Assembly: GCA_944322285.1 (NCBI GenBank)
Contig: CALUOR010000037.1
Span: 1-37,002 of the forward strand
Direction: 5' to 3'
Source: an uncultured Bacteroides sp.
Lineage (GTDB): Bacteria; Bacteroidota; Bacteroidia; Bacteroidales; Bacteroidaceae
DNA length: 37,002 nt
This document shows, one piece after another, positions 23,572 to 32,104 of this stretch (position 1 is its first letter; each line of letters opens with the position of its first letter). The notes below the pieces were generated by a model. That model was not told the DNA's origin, did no database searches, and saw only the letters and a list, made by a program, of their open reading frames with translations. A program made the position numbers and the translations under genes.

Positions 23572-24308
23572 TGGACGTGGCGCATAGTTTTCTGGCCGTA
23601 TGTGCGGCTATCTCGGAAGCGGGAGCACTTCCTTACTCTCCCGCACGTGATGATGGCATAGCTCTCGTTTTGTTAGGATGTTTCTTTTTGTCGTCCTACG
23701 TCTTGGCTCATAGCTACAACTTTCTGTTGCAATTGGGCAGTTGTTTCCTCTTACATCGCGATAGAGCCAGCATATTCGGCACATCTGTCGGATCAGACGT
23801 GCGCTATATGCTTCTTCTCGTCCTCCAAACTTGTGTATTGACAGGGTTATACGTCTTTGTCTGTTTTAACGCCGCATGCCCGGAGTTGGTCGGGCGCATA
23901 GGTTCTATGGCTCTGTTGGGTGTATGTGTGGCTGGTTGCATCATATACTTATGTTTGAAGTGGTTGGTATATACATTGCTTGGATGGACATTTCTTGACA
24001 AGCAGACTTCTGACTTTTGGGCAGAGTCATATGCCACTATCATCTATTACTTCGGATTTCTGCTTTCTCCATTTTTGCTTTTGGCCATTTATCTTCATTT
24101 TTCTCTGCAAATATCTGTTATAATCGGACTGTTTTTGCTCGGTTTGGTTAAAATATTGATACTTTATAAGTGGATAAAACTTTTTTGTTACAATTTGTTC
24201 GGTGGTTTGCTTTTGATTTTGTACTTTTGTGCCCTTGAAATCATCCCCTGTGTTATGTTTTACAAGGGGATGACGCAACTAAACGATTATCTGATAATAA
24301 ATTTTTAG
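23568..24308 (+). CDS. DUF4271 membrane protein
   Basis: A 246-residue protein with about six hydrophobic helices, no signal peptide and short charged loops; the DUF4271 family of Bacteroidetes, function unknown. The conserved-looking segment LDKQTSDFWAESYATIIYYF lies between helices. The start ATG overlaps the LOG stop by four bases. It sits in a conserved block before hemD, suggesting co-expression rather than a demonstrated link to haem. Base composition falls toward its 3' end compared with the genes upstream. Confidence 0.85.
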   Translation: MMDVAHSFLAVCAAISEAGALPYSPARDDGIALVLLGCFFLSSYVLAHSYNFLLQLGSCFLLHRDRASIFGTSVGSDVRYMLLLVLQTCVLTGLYVFVCFNAACPELVGRIGSMALLGVCVAGCIIYLCLKWLVYTLLGWTFLDKQTSDFWAESYATIIYYFGFLLSPFLLLAIYLHFSLQISVIIGLFLLGLVKILILYKWIKLFCYNLFGGLLLILYFCALEIIPCVMFYKGMTQLNDYLIINF

Positions 24309-24311
24309 GAC

Positions 24312-25067
24312 GTGAAAATTAAGAAAGTGCTAGTATCGCAGCCGAAGCCTGCGTCAGAAAAGTCTCCGTATTACGATATAGCAGAAAAGTATGGCGTGAA
24401 GATAGATTTCCGCCCGTTTATCAAAGTGGAAAGCGTGTCGGCGAAAGAGTTCAGGCAGCAAAAGGTCTCTATCTTAGATCATACGGCTGTTATTTTTACT
24501 TCCCGTCATGCTATCGACCATTTCTTTCACTTGTGTACGGAGTTGCGCGTGACGATTCCCGAAACGATGAAATACTTCTGCGTAACGGAATCCATCGCAT
24601 TATACATCCAGAAGTATGTGCAATATCGCAAGCGTAAAATCTTCTTTGGACAGACCGGTAAGTTCGAAGATTTGTTGCCTGCCATTCAAAAGCATAAGAC
24701 GGAGAAGTATCTGGTCCCTATGTCGGATGTGCATACGGACGAAATCAAGAATACGTTGGATAAATACAAAATACAGCATACCGAGGCTGTCATGTATCGC
24801 ACGGTAAGCAACGATTTCCAACCGGGTGAGTCGTTTGATTATGACATGTTGGTGTTCTTCAGTCCGGCCGGAGTGTCTTCATTGCAGAAGAATTTCCCCA
24901 ACTTCGAACAGAAAGAGATAAAGATTGGGACATTTGGCTCTACAACGGCTCAGGCGGTTCGTGACGCCGGTCTTCGTCTTGACTTGGAGGCTCCTACCGT
25001 CAAAGCTCCTTCAATGACGGCCGCGCTCGATATGTTTATCAAGGAAAATAACGAAGTAGAAGCGTAA
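24312..25067 (+). CDS. hemD: Uroporphyrinogen-III synthase family protein
   Basis: A 251-residue, two-lobed protein of the HemD fold, cyclising hydroxymethylbilane in tetrapyrrole synthesis. Sequence conservation in this family is weak; visible are KVLVSQPKP at the N-terminus, AVIFTSRHAIDHFF, KYFCVTESIALYI, the second-lobe VFFSPAGVSSL and GTFGSTTAQAVRDAGL. GTG at 24312 is the start, three bases after the DUF4271 stop. In many Bacteroidales the other haem genes are absent or elsewhere, so pathway completeness cannot be judged here. Confidence 0.88.
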   Translation: MKIKKVLVSQPKPASEKSPYYDIAEKYGVKIDFRPFIKVESVSAKEFRQQKVSILDHTAVIFTSRHAIDHFFHLCTELRVTIPETMKYFCVTESIALYIQKYVQYRKRKIFFGQTGKFEDLLPAIQKHKTEKYLVPMSDVHTDEIKNTLDKYKIQHTEAVMYRTVSNDFQPGESFDYDMLVFFSPAGVSSLQKNFPNFEQKEIKIGTFGSTTAQAVRDAGLRLDLEAPTVKAPSMTAALDMFIKENNEVEA

Positions 25068-25454
25068 GTGAGGAATTTGTGCAAGCCTGAAAGGCTGAAT
25101 AAAAAGAAAATAATAGAGAAGGTATTCGCGGGAGGCTCGCGTTCCTTCTCTATTTTTCCTTTGCGGGTGGTCTGGATGCCGGTAGAGGAATTGGATGCGC
25201 AGGCTTCTATCTTGGTGAGTGTGTCGAAGCGTCATTTCAAACGGGCGGTAAAACGTAACCGGGCAAAACGTCAAATCCGCGAAGCCTATCGGCTGAACAA
25301 GCAGCCCTTACTCGACACGCTATTCGAGGCCCGGTGCCGTGTGGCGATAGTCTTCATCTACTTGGCCGATGAGCTGATGGACTCGTCCGTCATCGAAAGC
25401 AAAATGAAAACTGCCTTGGCGCGCATCGCCGAAAAAGTCTCGGCACAAGGATGA
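25068..25454 (+). CDS. rnpA: Ribonuclease P protein component
   Basis: A 128-residue basic protein that assists the RNase P RNA in 5' maturation of tRNA. The diagnostic motif is [23 protein letters not shown] (RNR helix), about residues 52-75; before it is the FPLRVVW strand. The start is the GTG at 25068, directly abutting the hemD stop. It overlaps yidD by four bases. The usual neighbour rpmH is not present; here rnpA is joined to hemD and yidD. Confidence 0.95.
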   Translation: MRNLCKPERLNKKKIIEKVFAGGSRSFSIFPLRVVWMPVEELDAQASILVSVSKRHFKRAVKRNRAKRQIREAYRLNKQPLLDTLFEARCRVAIVFIYLADELMDSSVIESKMKTALARIAEKVSAQG

Positions 25455-25675
25455 TTCGACGAGGGTTGACATATCTATTGCTACTTCCCATTTATTTTTA
25501 CCAGAAGTGCATTTCCCCCATGTTGGGACCTTCTTGCCGCTTTACGCCCACGTGCTCTCAATATGCAGTGGAGGCATTGAAGAAACACGGACCCGTCAAA
25601 GGACTTTATTTAGCCATTCGCCGCATCCTCCGTTGTCATCCGTGGGGAGATTCAGGATATGACCCGGTTCCCTGA
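25451..25675 (+). CDS. yidD: Membrane protein insertion efficiency factor YidD
   Basis: A 74-residue amphipathic protein with three conserved Cys and the signature [20 protein letters not shown] followed by [10 protein letters not shown], then [13 protein letters not shown] at the C-terminus. YidD proteins associate with the inner membrane and aid YidC-dependent insertion. The ATGA overlap with rnpA is typical of the family's genomic position. Confidence 0.95.
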   Translation: MIRRGLTYLLLLPIYFYQKCISPMLGPSCRFTPTCSQYAVEALKKHGPVKGLYLAIRRILRCHPWGDSGYDPVP

Positions 25676-25699
25676 ATCCTATATCTATTATATATATAT

Positions 25700-26344
25700 A
25701 TGACCTATCCTGTTGACATCCATACGCACCGTTTGCCGAACGCGCCGGGACAAGCTATTGAAAACTGCTTGCCCGATGCTTTCCAAGCACAACCTGAAGG
25801 CTGGTATTCGGTAGGACTTCATCCCTGGTACGTGGACAAGTACGTATGGAACGACGACGCCTTCCGTTCTTCTTTTGAAACTATTCTCCGCCATCCGCAA
25901 GTATTGGCTGTCGGAGAAGCGGGGCTTGACAAGCTGGCCTCCGTCCCCCTTTCCTTTCAGCTGGAAGTGTTCCGATACCAAGCGACGTTGGCCGAGACAA
26001 CAAGCAAGCCGCTCATTATCCACGTAGTGAAAGCTGTTGATGAATTGTTGGCCTTGCATAAAGAGTTGAAGCCTGCCGTACCTTGGATTATCCATGGCTT
26101 CCGCGGGAAAAACGCCCAAGCCGCATCCTACCTACGTCATGGCTTCTATCTGTCGTTTGGAGAAAAATACAACACCGAGACTTTACGGCAAGTGCCTGTC
26201 GACAGATTGTTCCTTGAGACGGACGAAAGCAAGGAAAACATCATGAAACTTTATGAGCGTGCGGCCGACGAACGCGGAATATCCGTTCAAACGTTGCGTG
26301 AAAGCGTCGCGCGGAATATTCGTAAAGTCTTTTTTAGCCATTAA
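25700..26344 (+). CDS. TatD family metal-dependent hydrolase
   Basis: A 214-residue protein of the TatD nuclease/hydrolase family. Metal ligands are visible as DIHTHRL (His8 and His10 region), VGEAGLD (Glu), IIHVVKA (His), IIHGFRG (His) and FLETDES (Asp). It is shorter than typical 250-260-residue members. No membrane segment. It lies 24 bases after yidD, the gap being mostly TA repeats, and is last of the cluster. Confidence 0.9.
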   Translation: MTYPVDIHTHRLPNAPGQAIENCLPDAFQAQPEGWYSVGLHPWYVDKYVWNDDAFRSSFETILRHPQVLAVGEAGLDKLASVPLSFQLEVFRYQATLAETTSKPLIIHVVKAVDELLALHKELKPAVPWIIHGFRGKNAQAASYLRHGFYLSFGEKYNTETLRQVPVDRLFLETDESKENIMKLYERAADERGISVQTLRESVARNIRKVFFSH

Positions 26345-26346
26345 GT

Positions 26347-26377
26347 TTTGTTACTTCAAAGAAAGGTCGTACTTTTG
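26347..26377 (+). promoter_or_regulatory. tyrS promoter
   Basis: TACTTTTG (26370-26377) with TTTG at 26347-26350, spacing 19. It overlaps the end of tatD. The ATG of tyrS is 43 bases downstream. Confidence 0.7.
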
Positions 26378-26419
26378 CGGCAAAAGTAACACTTAAATCA
26401 TTAAACGATAAATCATTCG

Positions 26420-27712
26420 ATGAATTTTGTAGAAGAATTAAGATGGCGTGGCATGCTCCACGATATGATGCCCGGCACCGAGGAGTTGCTGGCAAAGGAA
26501 CAAGTGACTGCTTACATCGGGTTTGACCCCACGGCCGATTCGTTACACATCGGACACCTGTGCAGTGTGATGATTCTGCGCCACTTCCAACGTTGCGGAC
26601 ACAAGCCGATAGCGCTTATCGGCGGTGCCACGGGTATGATTGGCGACCCCTCGGGCAAGTCTGCCGAACGTAACCTGCTGACGGAGGAAACCTTGCGCCA
26701 CAACATGGAAGGTATGAAGAAACAACTGAGCAAGTTCTTGGACTTCGACTCGGACGCCCCCAACCATGCGGAACTGGTGAACAACTACGACTGGATGAAA
26801 GACTACAGTTTCCTGGACTTCGCCCGCGAAGTGGGCAAGCACATCACCGTGAACTACATGATGGCAAAGGACAGCGTGAAGAAACGCCTGAACGGCGAGG
26901 CGCGCGACGGACTTTCGTTCACCGAGTTCACTTACCAACTGTTGCAAGGCTACGACTTCCTCCACCTATACGAGACCAAGGGATGCAAGCTTCAGATGGG
27001 CGGTAGTGACCAGTGGGGCAACATCACCACCGGCGCCGAACTGATTCGCCGCACCAATGGCGGTGAAGTTTACGCATTGACTTGCCCGTTGATAACAAAA
27101 GCCGACGGCGGCAAGTTCGGCAAGACCGAAAGCGGAAACGTCTGGCTCGACCCGCGCTATACGTCACCTTATAAGTTCTACCAATTCTGGCTCAACGTGA
27201 GCGACGAGGATGCCAAGCGTTACATTAAGATATTCACCGCCTTGAGTAAGGAAGAAATAGAAGCCCTGACCGCCGAGCACGAAGCCGCTCCGCACCTGCG
27301 CGTCCTTCAGAAGCGTCTGGCCAAGGAAGTCACCGTCATGGTACACTCCGAAGACGACTACAACGCCGCCCTCGAAGCCTCCAACATTCTCTTTGGCGGC
27401 GGTACGTCGGAAGCGTTGAAGAAGTTGGACGAAGCCACGTTGCTCTCCGTATTCGAAGGCGTACCCCAATTTGAAGTATCGCGCGATGCTTTGGGCGCAG
27501 GCGTCAAAGCCGTCGATTTGCTGGTAGAGCAAGCAGCCGTGTTCTCCTCGAAAGGCGAGATGCGCAAGTTGGTACAAGGTGGCGGCGTATCGTTGAACAA
27601 GGAGAAGTTGGCAGCCTTCGACCGCGTCATTACGACTGAGGATTTATTGGACGACAAGTATTTGCTCGTTCAGCGCGGCAAGAAGAACTATTACCTGATT
27701 ATCGCAAAGTAA
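26420..27712 (+). CDS. tyrS: Tyrosyl-tRNA synthetase
   Basis: A 430-residue class I aminoacyl-tRNA synthetase. HIGH motif at residues 43-46 ([10 protein letters not shown]); the KMSKS-type motif appears as KFGKT (residues 232-236), as in the bacterial TyrRS subgroup with KFGKS. The tyrosine-site and dimer segments include [12 protein letters not shown]. The C-terminal ~80 residues are an S4-like RNA-binding domain ([17 protein letters not shown]). It has its own promoter and terminator. Confidence 0.97.
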   Translation: MNFVEELRWRGMLHDMMPGTEELLAKEQVTAYIGFDPTADSLHIGHLCSVMILRHFQRCGHKPIALIGGATGMIGDPSGKSAERNLLTEETLRHNMEGMKKQLSKFLDFDSDAPNHAELVNNYDWMKDYSFLDFAREVGKHITVNYMMAKDSVKKRLNGEARDGLSFTEFTYQLLQGYDFLHLYETKGCKLQMGGSDQWGNITTGAELIRRTNGGEVYALTCPLITKADGGKFGKTESGNVWLDPRYTSPYKFYQFWLNVSDEDAKRYIKIFTALSKEEIEALTAEHEAAPHLRVLQKRLAKEVTVMVHSEDDYNAALEASNILFGGGTSEALKKLDEATLLSVFEGVPQFEVSRDALGAGVKAVDLLVEQAAVFSSKGEMRKLVQGGGVSLNKEKLAAFDRVITTEDLLDDKYLLVQRGKKNYYLIIAK

Positions 27713-27740
27713 GTTTTAAGATTTTATACTTTGAATGGAA

Positions 27741-27772
27741 GCCTGGCACTGGAAACAGCGCCAGGCTTTGTT
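27741..27772 (+). terminator. tyrS terminator
   Basis: GCCTGGC at 27741-27747 pairs with GCCAGGC at 27760-27766, with an inner CTG/CAG stem and GAAA loop, then a T-rich tail. Confidence 0.85.
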
Positions 27773-27897
27773 GTAATGTGCTTTGGGCTATTTGAACAAC
27801 AAAATTGGCAAATAGAGCAAGGCGTGGAAAGGCGTATTTTCAATGGGAATGTTTATCTTTGTGGCAAAATATTTTCAAACTCTAAACAAACATTGCC

Positions 27898-30024
27898 ATG
27901 AAGAAACTCTTGATAGTTTTGAACTGCCTGATAGGTATGATAGTCTTGAATGTAAGGCCGGCATCGGCTCAGGGAAGTGCGAATGAATTTGAATCTCTGA
28001 TGCAGAAAATAAGGCAGGACTTTGTGTCCAATCCCGATATTGATGAGGAATTGGCATTGTATAACCCGCAGGACGGATCGTTTACGGATGTCGATTACGC
28101 CAGTATCCAACGTACCAATTGGCCACCTTTGGCGCATATTGACCGTGTAAGTGACTTTGTATTCGCTTATACCAACCCGAAGAATAAGCATTACCAAGAA
28201 GAGGCTCTGTATGAAAAGATAGAAAAAGCATTGGAGTATTGGCACGAACGTAACCCTTGGTGTCATAACTGGTGGTATAACCAAATAGCCGAACCGCAGA
28301 AGTTGGGCGTTCTGTTGATACAGATGCGCACAGGTGCCAAGCAGTTGCCTGCCGAACTGGAACGGAATTTGTTGCAACGTGTGCGTGAGGATGGGGGAGA
28401 CCCTGCAAAATGGACGGGAGCTAACCGTACAGACATTGCCTTGCACTGGATATACCGTTCGTGTCTGCAACGTAATGAAAAGGATTTGGCGTATGCTTTG
28501 GAGAATGTGTATAATCCCGTGGTGTACACTACAGGTGAAGGCTTTCAACATGACAACAGCAACTTCCAGCATGGGCAACAATTATATATAGGTGGCTATG
28601 GAGATGAGATCTTGAAGGGAGTGACCCAAGTAGCCATGTACACACATGGTACGCGCTTTTCCATGCCGCAGGACAAAGTGGACCTGATAAGTAAGTTCAT
28701 GCGCGAGACTTTTTATCCCACCATACGCGGTAAGTTTATGCTGTTTGATGTAATGGGGCGTAGTGTCAGTCGTCCGAATGTACCCGATAAGTCGGCCACG
28801 GCTTTGTTTGCCAAACGTATGATTGTGTTAGATCCTTCGCACGCGGAAGAGTTTGAGGCCATTATTGCCCGCTTGGAGGAAAAACAGCCTGCCGATTATA
28901 AATTGAAGCCTCTGCATACACATTACTTCCGTGGAGATTATACGTTGCACGTGCGTCCTGGCTATACGTTCGATGTGCGTATGGTGTCCAACCGTACAGT
29001 CCGTTTGGAGTATGGCAATGAAGAGAATCTGAAGACCTATTTTATATCGGATGGCTGTACGAACATTGTTCGCAGGGGAAATGAGTATGACAATATTTAT
29101 CCCGCGTGGAACTGGACACGTATTCCTGGTGTGATAGCTCCGCAACTAAAGGACATCCCTTTGGCAGCTAGTGATTGGCAGTGTATGGGTACTTCCACTT
29201 TCGCCGGAGGCGTATCCGACAGTTTGTATGGTGCCACTACCTATGCTTATTTGGATACTTACAAGGATATGAACGTAGGCGGACACAAAGGTTGGTTCTT
29301 CTTCGATGACGAAGTGGTGTGCCTTGGTTCTGCTATTCAATGCGCTACACAGGAACCTGTATATACTACAGTTAACCAATGCATCGCTTCGCAAGAAGGT
29401 GCTCGTATTGGAGTGAACGGAAAGGAAATGAATGTGCCTTCTCAAGAGACTGCCTATCAAGGTGCTGAATGGGTGCTGCACGATGGAATAGGCTATCTGT
29501 TCCCTCAAGGCGGTTCTGTCATTGCTGGCATACAACGCCAAAGTGGTGATTGGAACGATATCAATAAGAGTCATAATGGATGGGTAGAGAAAGAGGTCTT
29601 TACCTTGTGTATAGACCATGACAAACAGCCCAAGAGTGGTACGTATGCTTATATCGTAGTGCCGGGAAAACAAAATGTGGCCGAGTTGGAGACTTATCGC
29701 AAAGAAGCCGCAGTAGAGATTCTAAGTAACACGGCCGACCTACAGGTGGTACGCCATAAGAAGTTGGGCATCTGGCAAATGATTTTCTACCGCTCTGGCA
29801 AGTTTACGCATCAAGGATTTACCATCCGGGCTGACAGACCTTGTGCTTTAATGCTGAAAACTACAGAAAACGGCAATCCAGTGCTGCATGTGGCTGACCC
29901 CGGACAAACCATGCACCCCATCCGTATAGAGGTGACATTGCCGGGAAAAGAGATGCAGGCGGTAGACTTCTGTCCTTCGGACAATGTCATCTATGCGGGA
30001 GCTACACAGGCTTTCCGGCTGTAA
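27898..30024 (+). CDS. Polysaccharide lyase family 8 (chondroitin/hyaluronan lyase type)
   Basis: A 708-residue secreted lyase that should cleave uronic-acid polysaccharides by beta-elimination. The signal peptide is about residues 1-24. The N-terminal helical toroid carries the aromatic patch NWWYN (Trp125-Trp126), Asn176 (TGANRTD), His225 and Tyr234 (QHGQQLYIGGYG), Arg288 and Arg292 (MGRSVSRP), and Glu371/Asn374 (EYGN). Six of these fall at the numbers reported for the catalytic and binding residues of Pedobacter heparinus chondroitinase AC (His225, Tyr234, Arg288, Arg292, Glu371, Asn374), so the fold is co-linear and activity is likely. The C-terminal part is the usual beta-sandwich. It lacks nearby SusC/SusD or sulfatase genes and is more AT-rich than genes upstream. 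Confidence 0.9.
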   Translation: MKKLLIVLNCLIGMIVLNVRPASAQGSANEFESLMQKIRQDFVSNPDIDEELALYNPQDGSFTDVDYASIQRTNWPPLAHIDRVSDFVFAYTNPKNKHYQEEALYEKIEKALEYWHERNPWCHNWWYNQIAEPQKLGVLLIQMRTGAKQLPAELERNLLQRVREDGGDPAKWTGANRTDIALHWIYRSCLQRNEKDLAYALENVYNPVVYTTGEGFQHDNSNFQHGQQLYIGGYGDEILKGVTQVAMYTHGTRFSMPQDKVDLISKFMRETFYPTIRGKFMLFDVMGRSVSRPNVPDKSATALFAKRMIVLDPSHAEEFEAIIARLEEKQPADYKLKPLHTHYFRGDYTLHVRPGYTFDVRMVSNRTVRLEYGNEENLKTYFISDGCTNIVRRGNEYDNIYPAWNWTRIPGVIAPQLKDIPLAASDWQCMGTSTFAGGVSDSLYGATTYAYLDTYKDMNVGGHKGWFFFDDEVVCLGSAIQCATQEPVYTTVNQCIASQEGARIGVNGKEMNVPSQETAYQGAEWVLHDGIGYLFPQGGSVIAGIQRQSGDWNDINKSHNGWVEKEVFTLCIDHDKQPKSGTYAYIVVPGKQNVAELETYRKEAAVEILSNTADLQVVRHKKLGIWQMIFYRSGKFTHQGFTIRADRPCALMLKTTENGNPVLHVADPGQTMHPIRIEVTLPGKEMQAVDFCPSDNVIYAGATQAFRL

Positions 30025-30643
30025 AATCTATACCTAATCATTATGGGTGTAAGGATAAGGACTATGCCACTCCACAAGATGCGGAACAAGCATTAAAGGA
30101 TACAGCTTCCGAAATTTTCGGTGGTCTATTTATCATTTTGCCACTTCTGACACGTTGTATTTCCTAATCGCTGAGAATCGTTTGTTTGGAGACGGTGGAC
30201 GGGTGAGACGGAAAGAACGTGTTTTGAAAGATCCTATGCGTTTATTTTCAGGCAGATAGAATGATTTATGCCGGAATATTTACAAATTATAGAAGTGTAT
30301 TTTTCTCGATCTGAAAGCTTTTTTAAGCCGAATTTCACTATTTTTTGCAGATAAGTCTGGCTTTTCTTTAGAAATACTTAACTATTTGCGCTCAGTCTGC
30401 GAAGTGTTTAGTTCATAATAGCGTAGTGCTTTAGGGGTAATACTTCGCAGACTGAGCGCAAATAGCGCAGTGTTTCTGATGTCTGTATGTTTATGCACTT
30501 TTAATTCACCTGTTTTATAAAAAGGGAGAGTTATCAAAAATGCATAAATACGAATCTTCTGATAGGTATTGGAAGGAATTTGTGTCAATGTGTCAATCTG
30601 TAATGGCGCGTTTTTTGTTCATAATTTTATTGTATTAGAATGA
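30025..30643. other. AT-rich intergenic stretch with relic frame and a 24-bp inverted repeat
   Basis: No complete gene was found in these 619 bases. From 30025 to the stop at 30166 a frame without a start reads KDYATPQDAEQALKDTASE, which looks protein-like and may be a gene relic of unknown identity. The later half holds the long inverted repeat at 30382-30465. The ORF across that repeat on the minus strand is treated as chance. Confidence 0.5.
30382..30465. repeat. Perfect 24-bp inverted repeat with 36-bp spacer
   Basis: The arm at 30382-30405 is exactly complementary to 30442-30465 (arms begin CTATTTGCGCTCAGTCTGCG). The spacer contains shorter pieces resembling the arm (GCGTAGTGC). It could be a terminator for the lyase gene, the footprint of a mobile element or a recombination site; no T-run follows. 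Confidence 0.75.
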
Positions 30644-30658
30644 ATGTTTTTGCGTCAT

Positions 30659-30770
30659 TCATCTGCCTGTCGCCAACAGATATTCCCTCTTCTTCACCTC
30701 ATATTGGGAGTAGCTTTCCACATACTTGTCGCGGCTTTGCTGGTAGAGCGTCTGCGCTTCGAGCAAGTTC
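30659..30770 (-). pseudogene. C-terminal relic of a TolC-type outer-membrane efflux protein
   Basis: On the minus strand the ~36 codons before the stop at 30659 read LLEAQTLYQQSRDKYVESYS then QYEVKKREYLLATGR, the usual C-terminal helix of TolC/OEP-family proteins, including the final TGR. Upstream of about 30770 the similarity stops and the sequence reads as a different protein on the plus strand. Only the last 5-8 percent of a ~450-residue protein remains, so it is a dead fragment. Confidence 0.6.
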
Positions 30771-31165
30771 AGAACGAAGAATTGGTACGGTATATTGAAA
30801 CAATGGAATGGGAGCATAAGGAAGAACGCACCAAGTTCAACGAGTATATGGACAAGATACGGCGTTACTTCCCCCATGTGGAGAAGCTGTTGCCGTTGAT
30901 TGATTTCTGCCGGAACACTTTGAACTTTTCTGAAAGGCTAATCCAAGAGTTGTGCAAGTTGAAGAAAGTAAGGTTGAAAGGTGATTTTTATTCTCCCGAG
31001 TTCAACCGAAAATTCCGTGACGAGAGTGCAGCTTTCTCGTTCGAGGAGGACAAGAACAGGAAAGGACACTACCATATATGCGTAAATGACATTCCGCTTG
31101 TCCAATGGTTCAGACAGAAAGCGAATGAATGGAGAAACGGTTTGGGGATTATTTCTACAAGATAG
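30765..31165 (+). pseudogene. C-terminal fragment of a MobV/Pre-type relaxase (plasmid recombination enzyme)
   Basis: The plus-strand frame open from 30644 becomes protein-like from about 30770: charged helix, then PLIDFCRNTLNFSERLIQEL, GDFYSPEFNRKF and DIPLVQWFRQKANEWR. This order (FCR..IGF, Y.P....F, V..WF) is that of the C-terminal region of Bacteroides MobV-type mobilisation proteins. The N-terminal catalytic relaxase domain is missing and the first ~40 codons of the frame are antisense to the efflux relic. Treated as a truncated remnant of an integrated mobilisable element. The assignment rests on pattern recognition and is moderate. Confidence 0.5.
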
Positions 31166-31515
31166 GATAAGGGGCTGAAAATATAGAATACATTCTGAAT
31201 GCAAAAAGAAATTCATTATGAGATAGAAGATTATCGCAAAAATTCTCTACTTTTGTAATTGGATTGAGGCAACTCTTTCCAAGACATACGAGAAAGAGAA
31301 GAAGCGTTATGCTTATCTTGTAGAACGGAAACCTGAGAAATTTCTGAATTGTGTACAAGGGTAGCATAGTGGTTCTCACGCTATAGCGTGGGCTGCTATT
31401 ACTACATCTGTACACAGGGTTTTCTCAGGACCTCCGAGCTAAGACGTAGCATTGCAGTGCCACGCTTCGTGATTTTGATATATTGTCAATAGTAACATCA
31501 CCAAATAATGAACTT
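31166..31515. other. Intergenic relic region with a 65-bp imperfect palindrome
   Basis: A short frame ending KRYAYLVERKPEKFLNCVQG just before 31365 has no clear start and may be another relic. At 31351-31415 an imperfect palindrome runs from GTGTACA to TGTACAC, with a perfect 14-base core CACGCTATAGCGTG at 31377-31390. Such extended hairpins are found at the ends of IS200/IS605-type elements, but no transposase is present. Confidence 0.45.
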
Positions 31516-31905
31516 ATGAGAAAAGCTATTATTACTTTTTTGTTTTTTCTTTGCACAATGATGACATTTGCGCAAAGTGAAAGTGTCAAGCCAACCTTTG
31601 GAGTGGAGTTGGATAGAGAAGTAGCTCTTGCTATAATAGAAAAAGAGACCTTTGAGGATGTAGTAGTTGAATTGAAATCTGCTGACTTAGGAGATTTCTT
31701 CGTTGATGGTGTGAAAATAATCGTAAAGGATGCAAAGACTGGAAAGAAAATATACAAAAAGCGTTTCTCAAAGTCTTATCTTTATGCTTTTTCCGATGGA
31801 ACTATCCAAGTGGGTAAAGGCAATGCATTAACTCAACTCATATTATATAAATCAAAAGAATATGATGTTTGGTTATTGGAAATAAGAAAAAAAGGAATTT
31901 ACTAA
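31516..31905 (+). CDS. Small secreted protein, unknown function
   Basis: A 129-residue protein with a signal peptide (MRKAIITFLFFLCTMMTFAQ, cut near residue 20). The start is the ATG at 31516; the frame to 31483 has no signal-peptide logic. The mature part is beta-rich and basic, with KIIVKDAKTGKKIYKKRFSK and repeated aliphatic strands. No family recognised. AT-rich and followed after 10 bases by a 49-residue ORF. Confidence 0.6.
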   Translation: MRKAIITFLFFLCTMMTFAQSESVKPTFGVELDREVALAIIEKETFEDVVVELKSADLGDFFVDGVKIIVKDAKTGKKIYKKRFSKSYLYAFSDGTIQVGKGNALTQLILYKSKEYDVWLLEIRKKGIY

Positions 31906-31915
31906 TAGAAGAATT

Positions 31916-32065
31916 ATGTATCCGCAAGACAATATATTTAATATCTATTATAACATAGGTAAGAGGACTCCGTTTTTAGTTAAACGATGTGAGTTAGGAT
32001 TAGCACGGTCTGCAAGTGAAGAAAGGCGAATTGACCCAAATCAAGATAGAACCTTTTTCCCATAA
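31916..32065 (+). CDS. Possible 49-residue ORF, unknown
   Basis: ATG at 31916, stop at 32063-32065. The product begins MYPQDNIFNIYYNIGKRTPF and has no recognised motif, signal peptide or membrane segment. It is plausible because it follows the secreted-protein gene by 10 bases on the same strand; it is also short enough to be chance in AT-rich DNA. Confidence 0.35.
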   Translation: MYPQDNIFNIYYNIGKRTPFLVKRCELGLARSASEERRIDPNQDRTFFP

Positions 32066-32088
32066 GAGTTCCCTATTACCGTTTTTTC

Positions 32089-32096
32089 TATTTTTG
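32089..32096 (+). promoter_or_regulatory. -7-like box immediately before the AraC-type gene
   Basis: TATTTTTG lies only 8 bases before the ATG at 32105, so transcription would begin at or next to the start codon. It may be an original promoter brought close by deletion. Confidence 0.4.
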
Positions 32097-32104
32097 CGCT
32101 TGAT

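Noticed and set aside
30382-30588. 68-codon minus-strand frame across the 24-bp inverted repeat
   Set aside because: Half of it is the repeat itself and the rest has no protein-like pattern.
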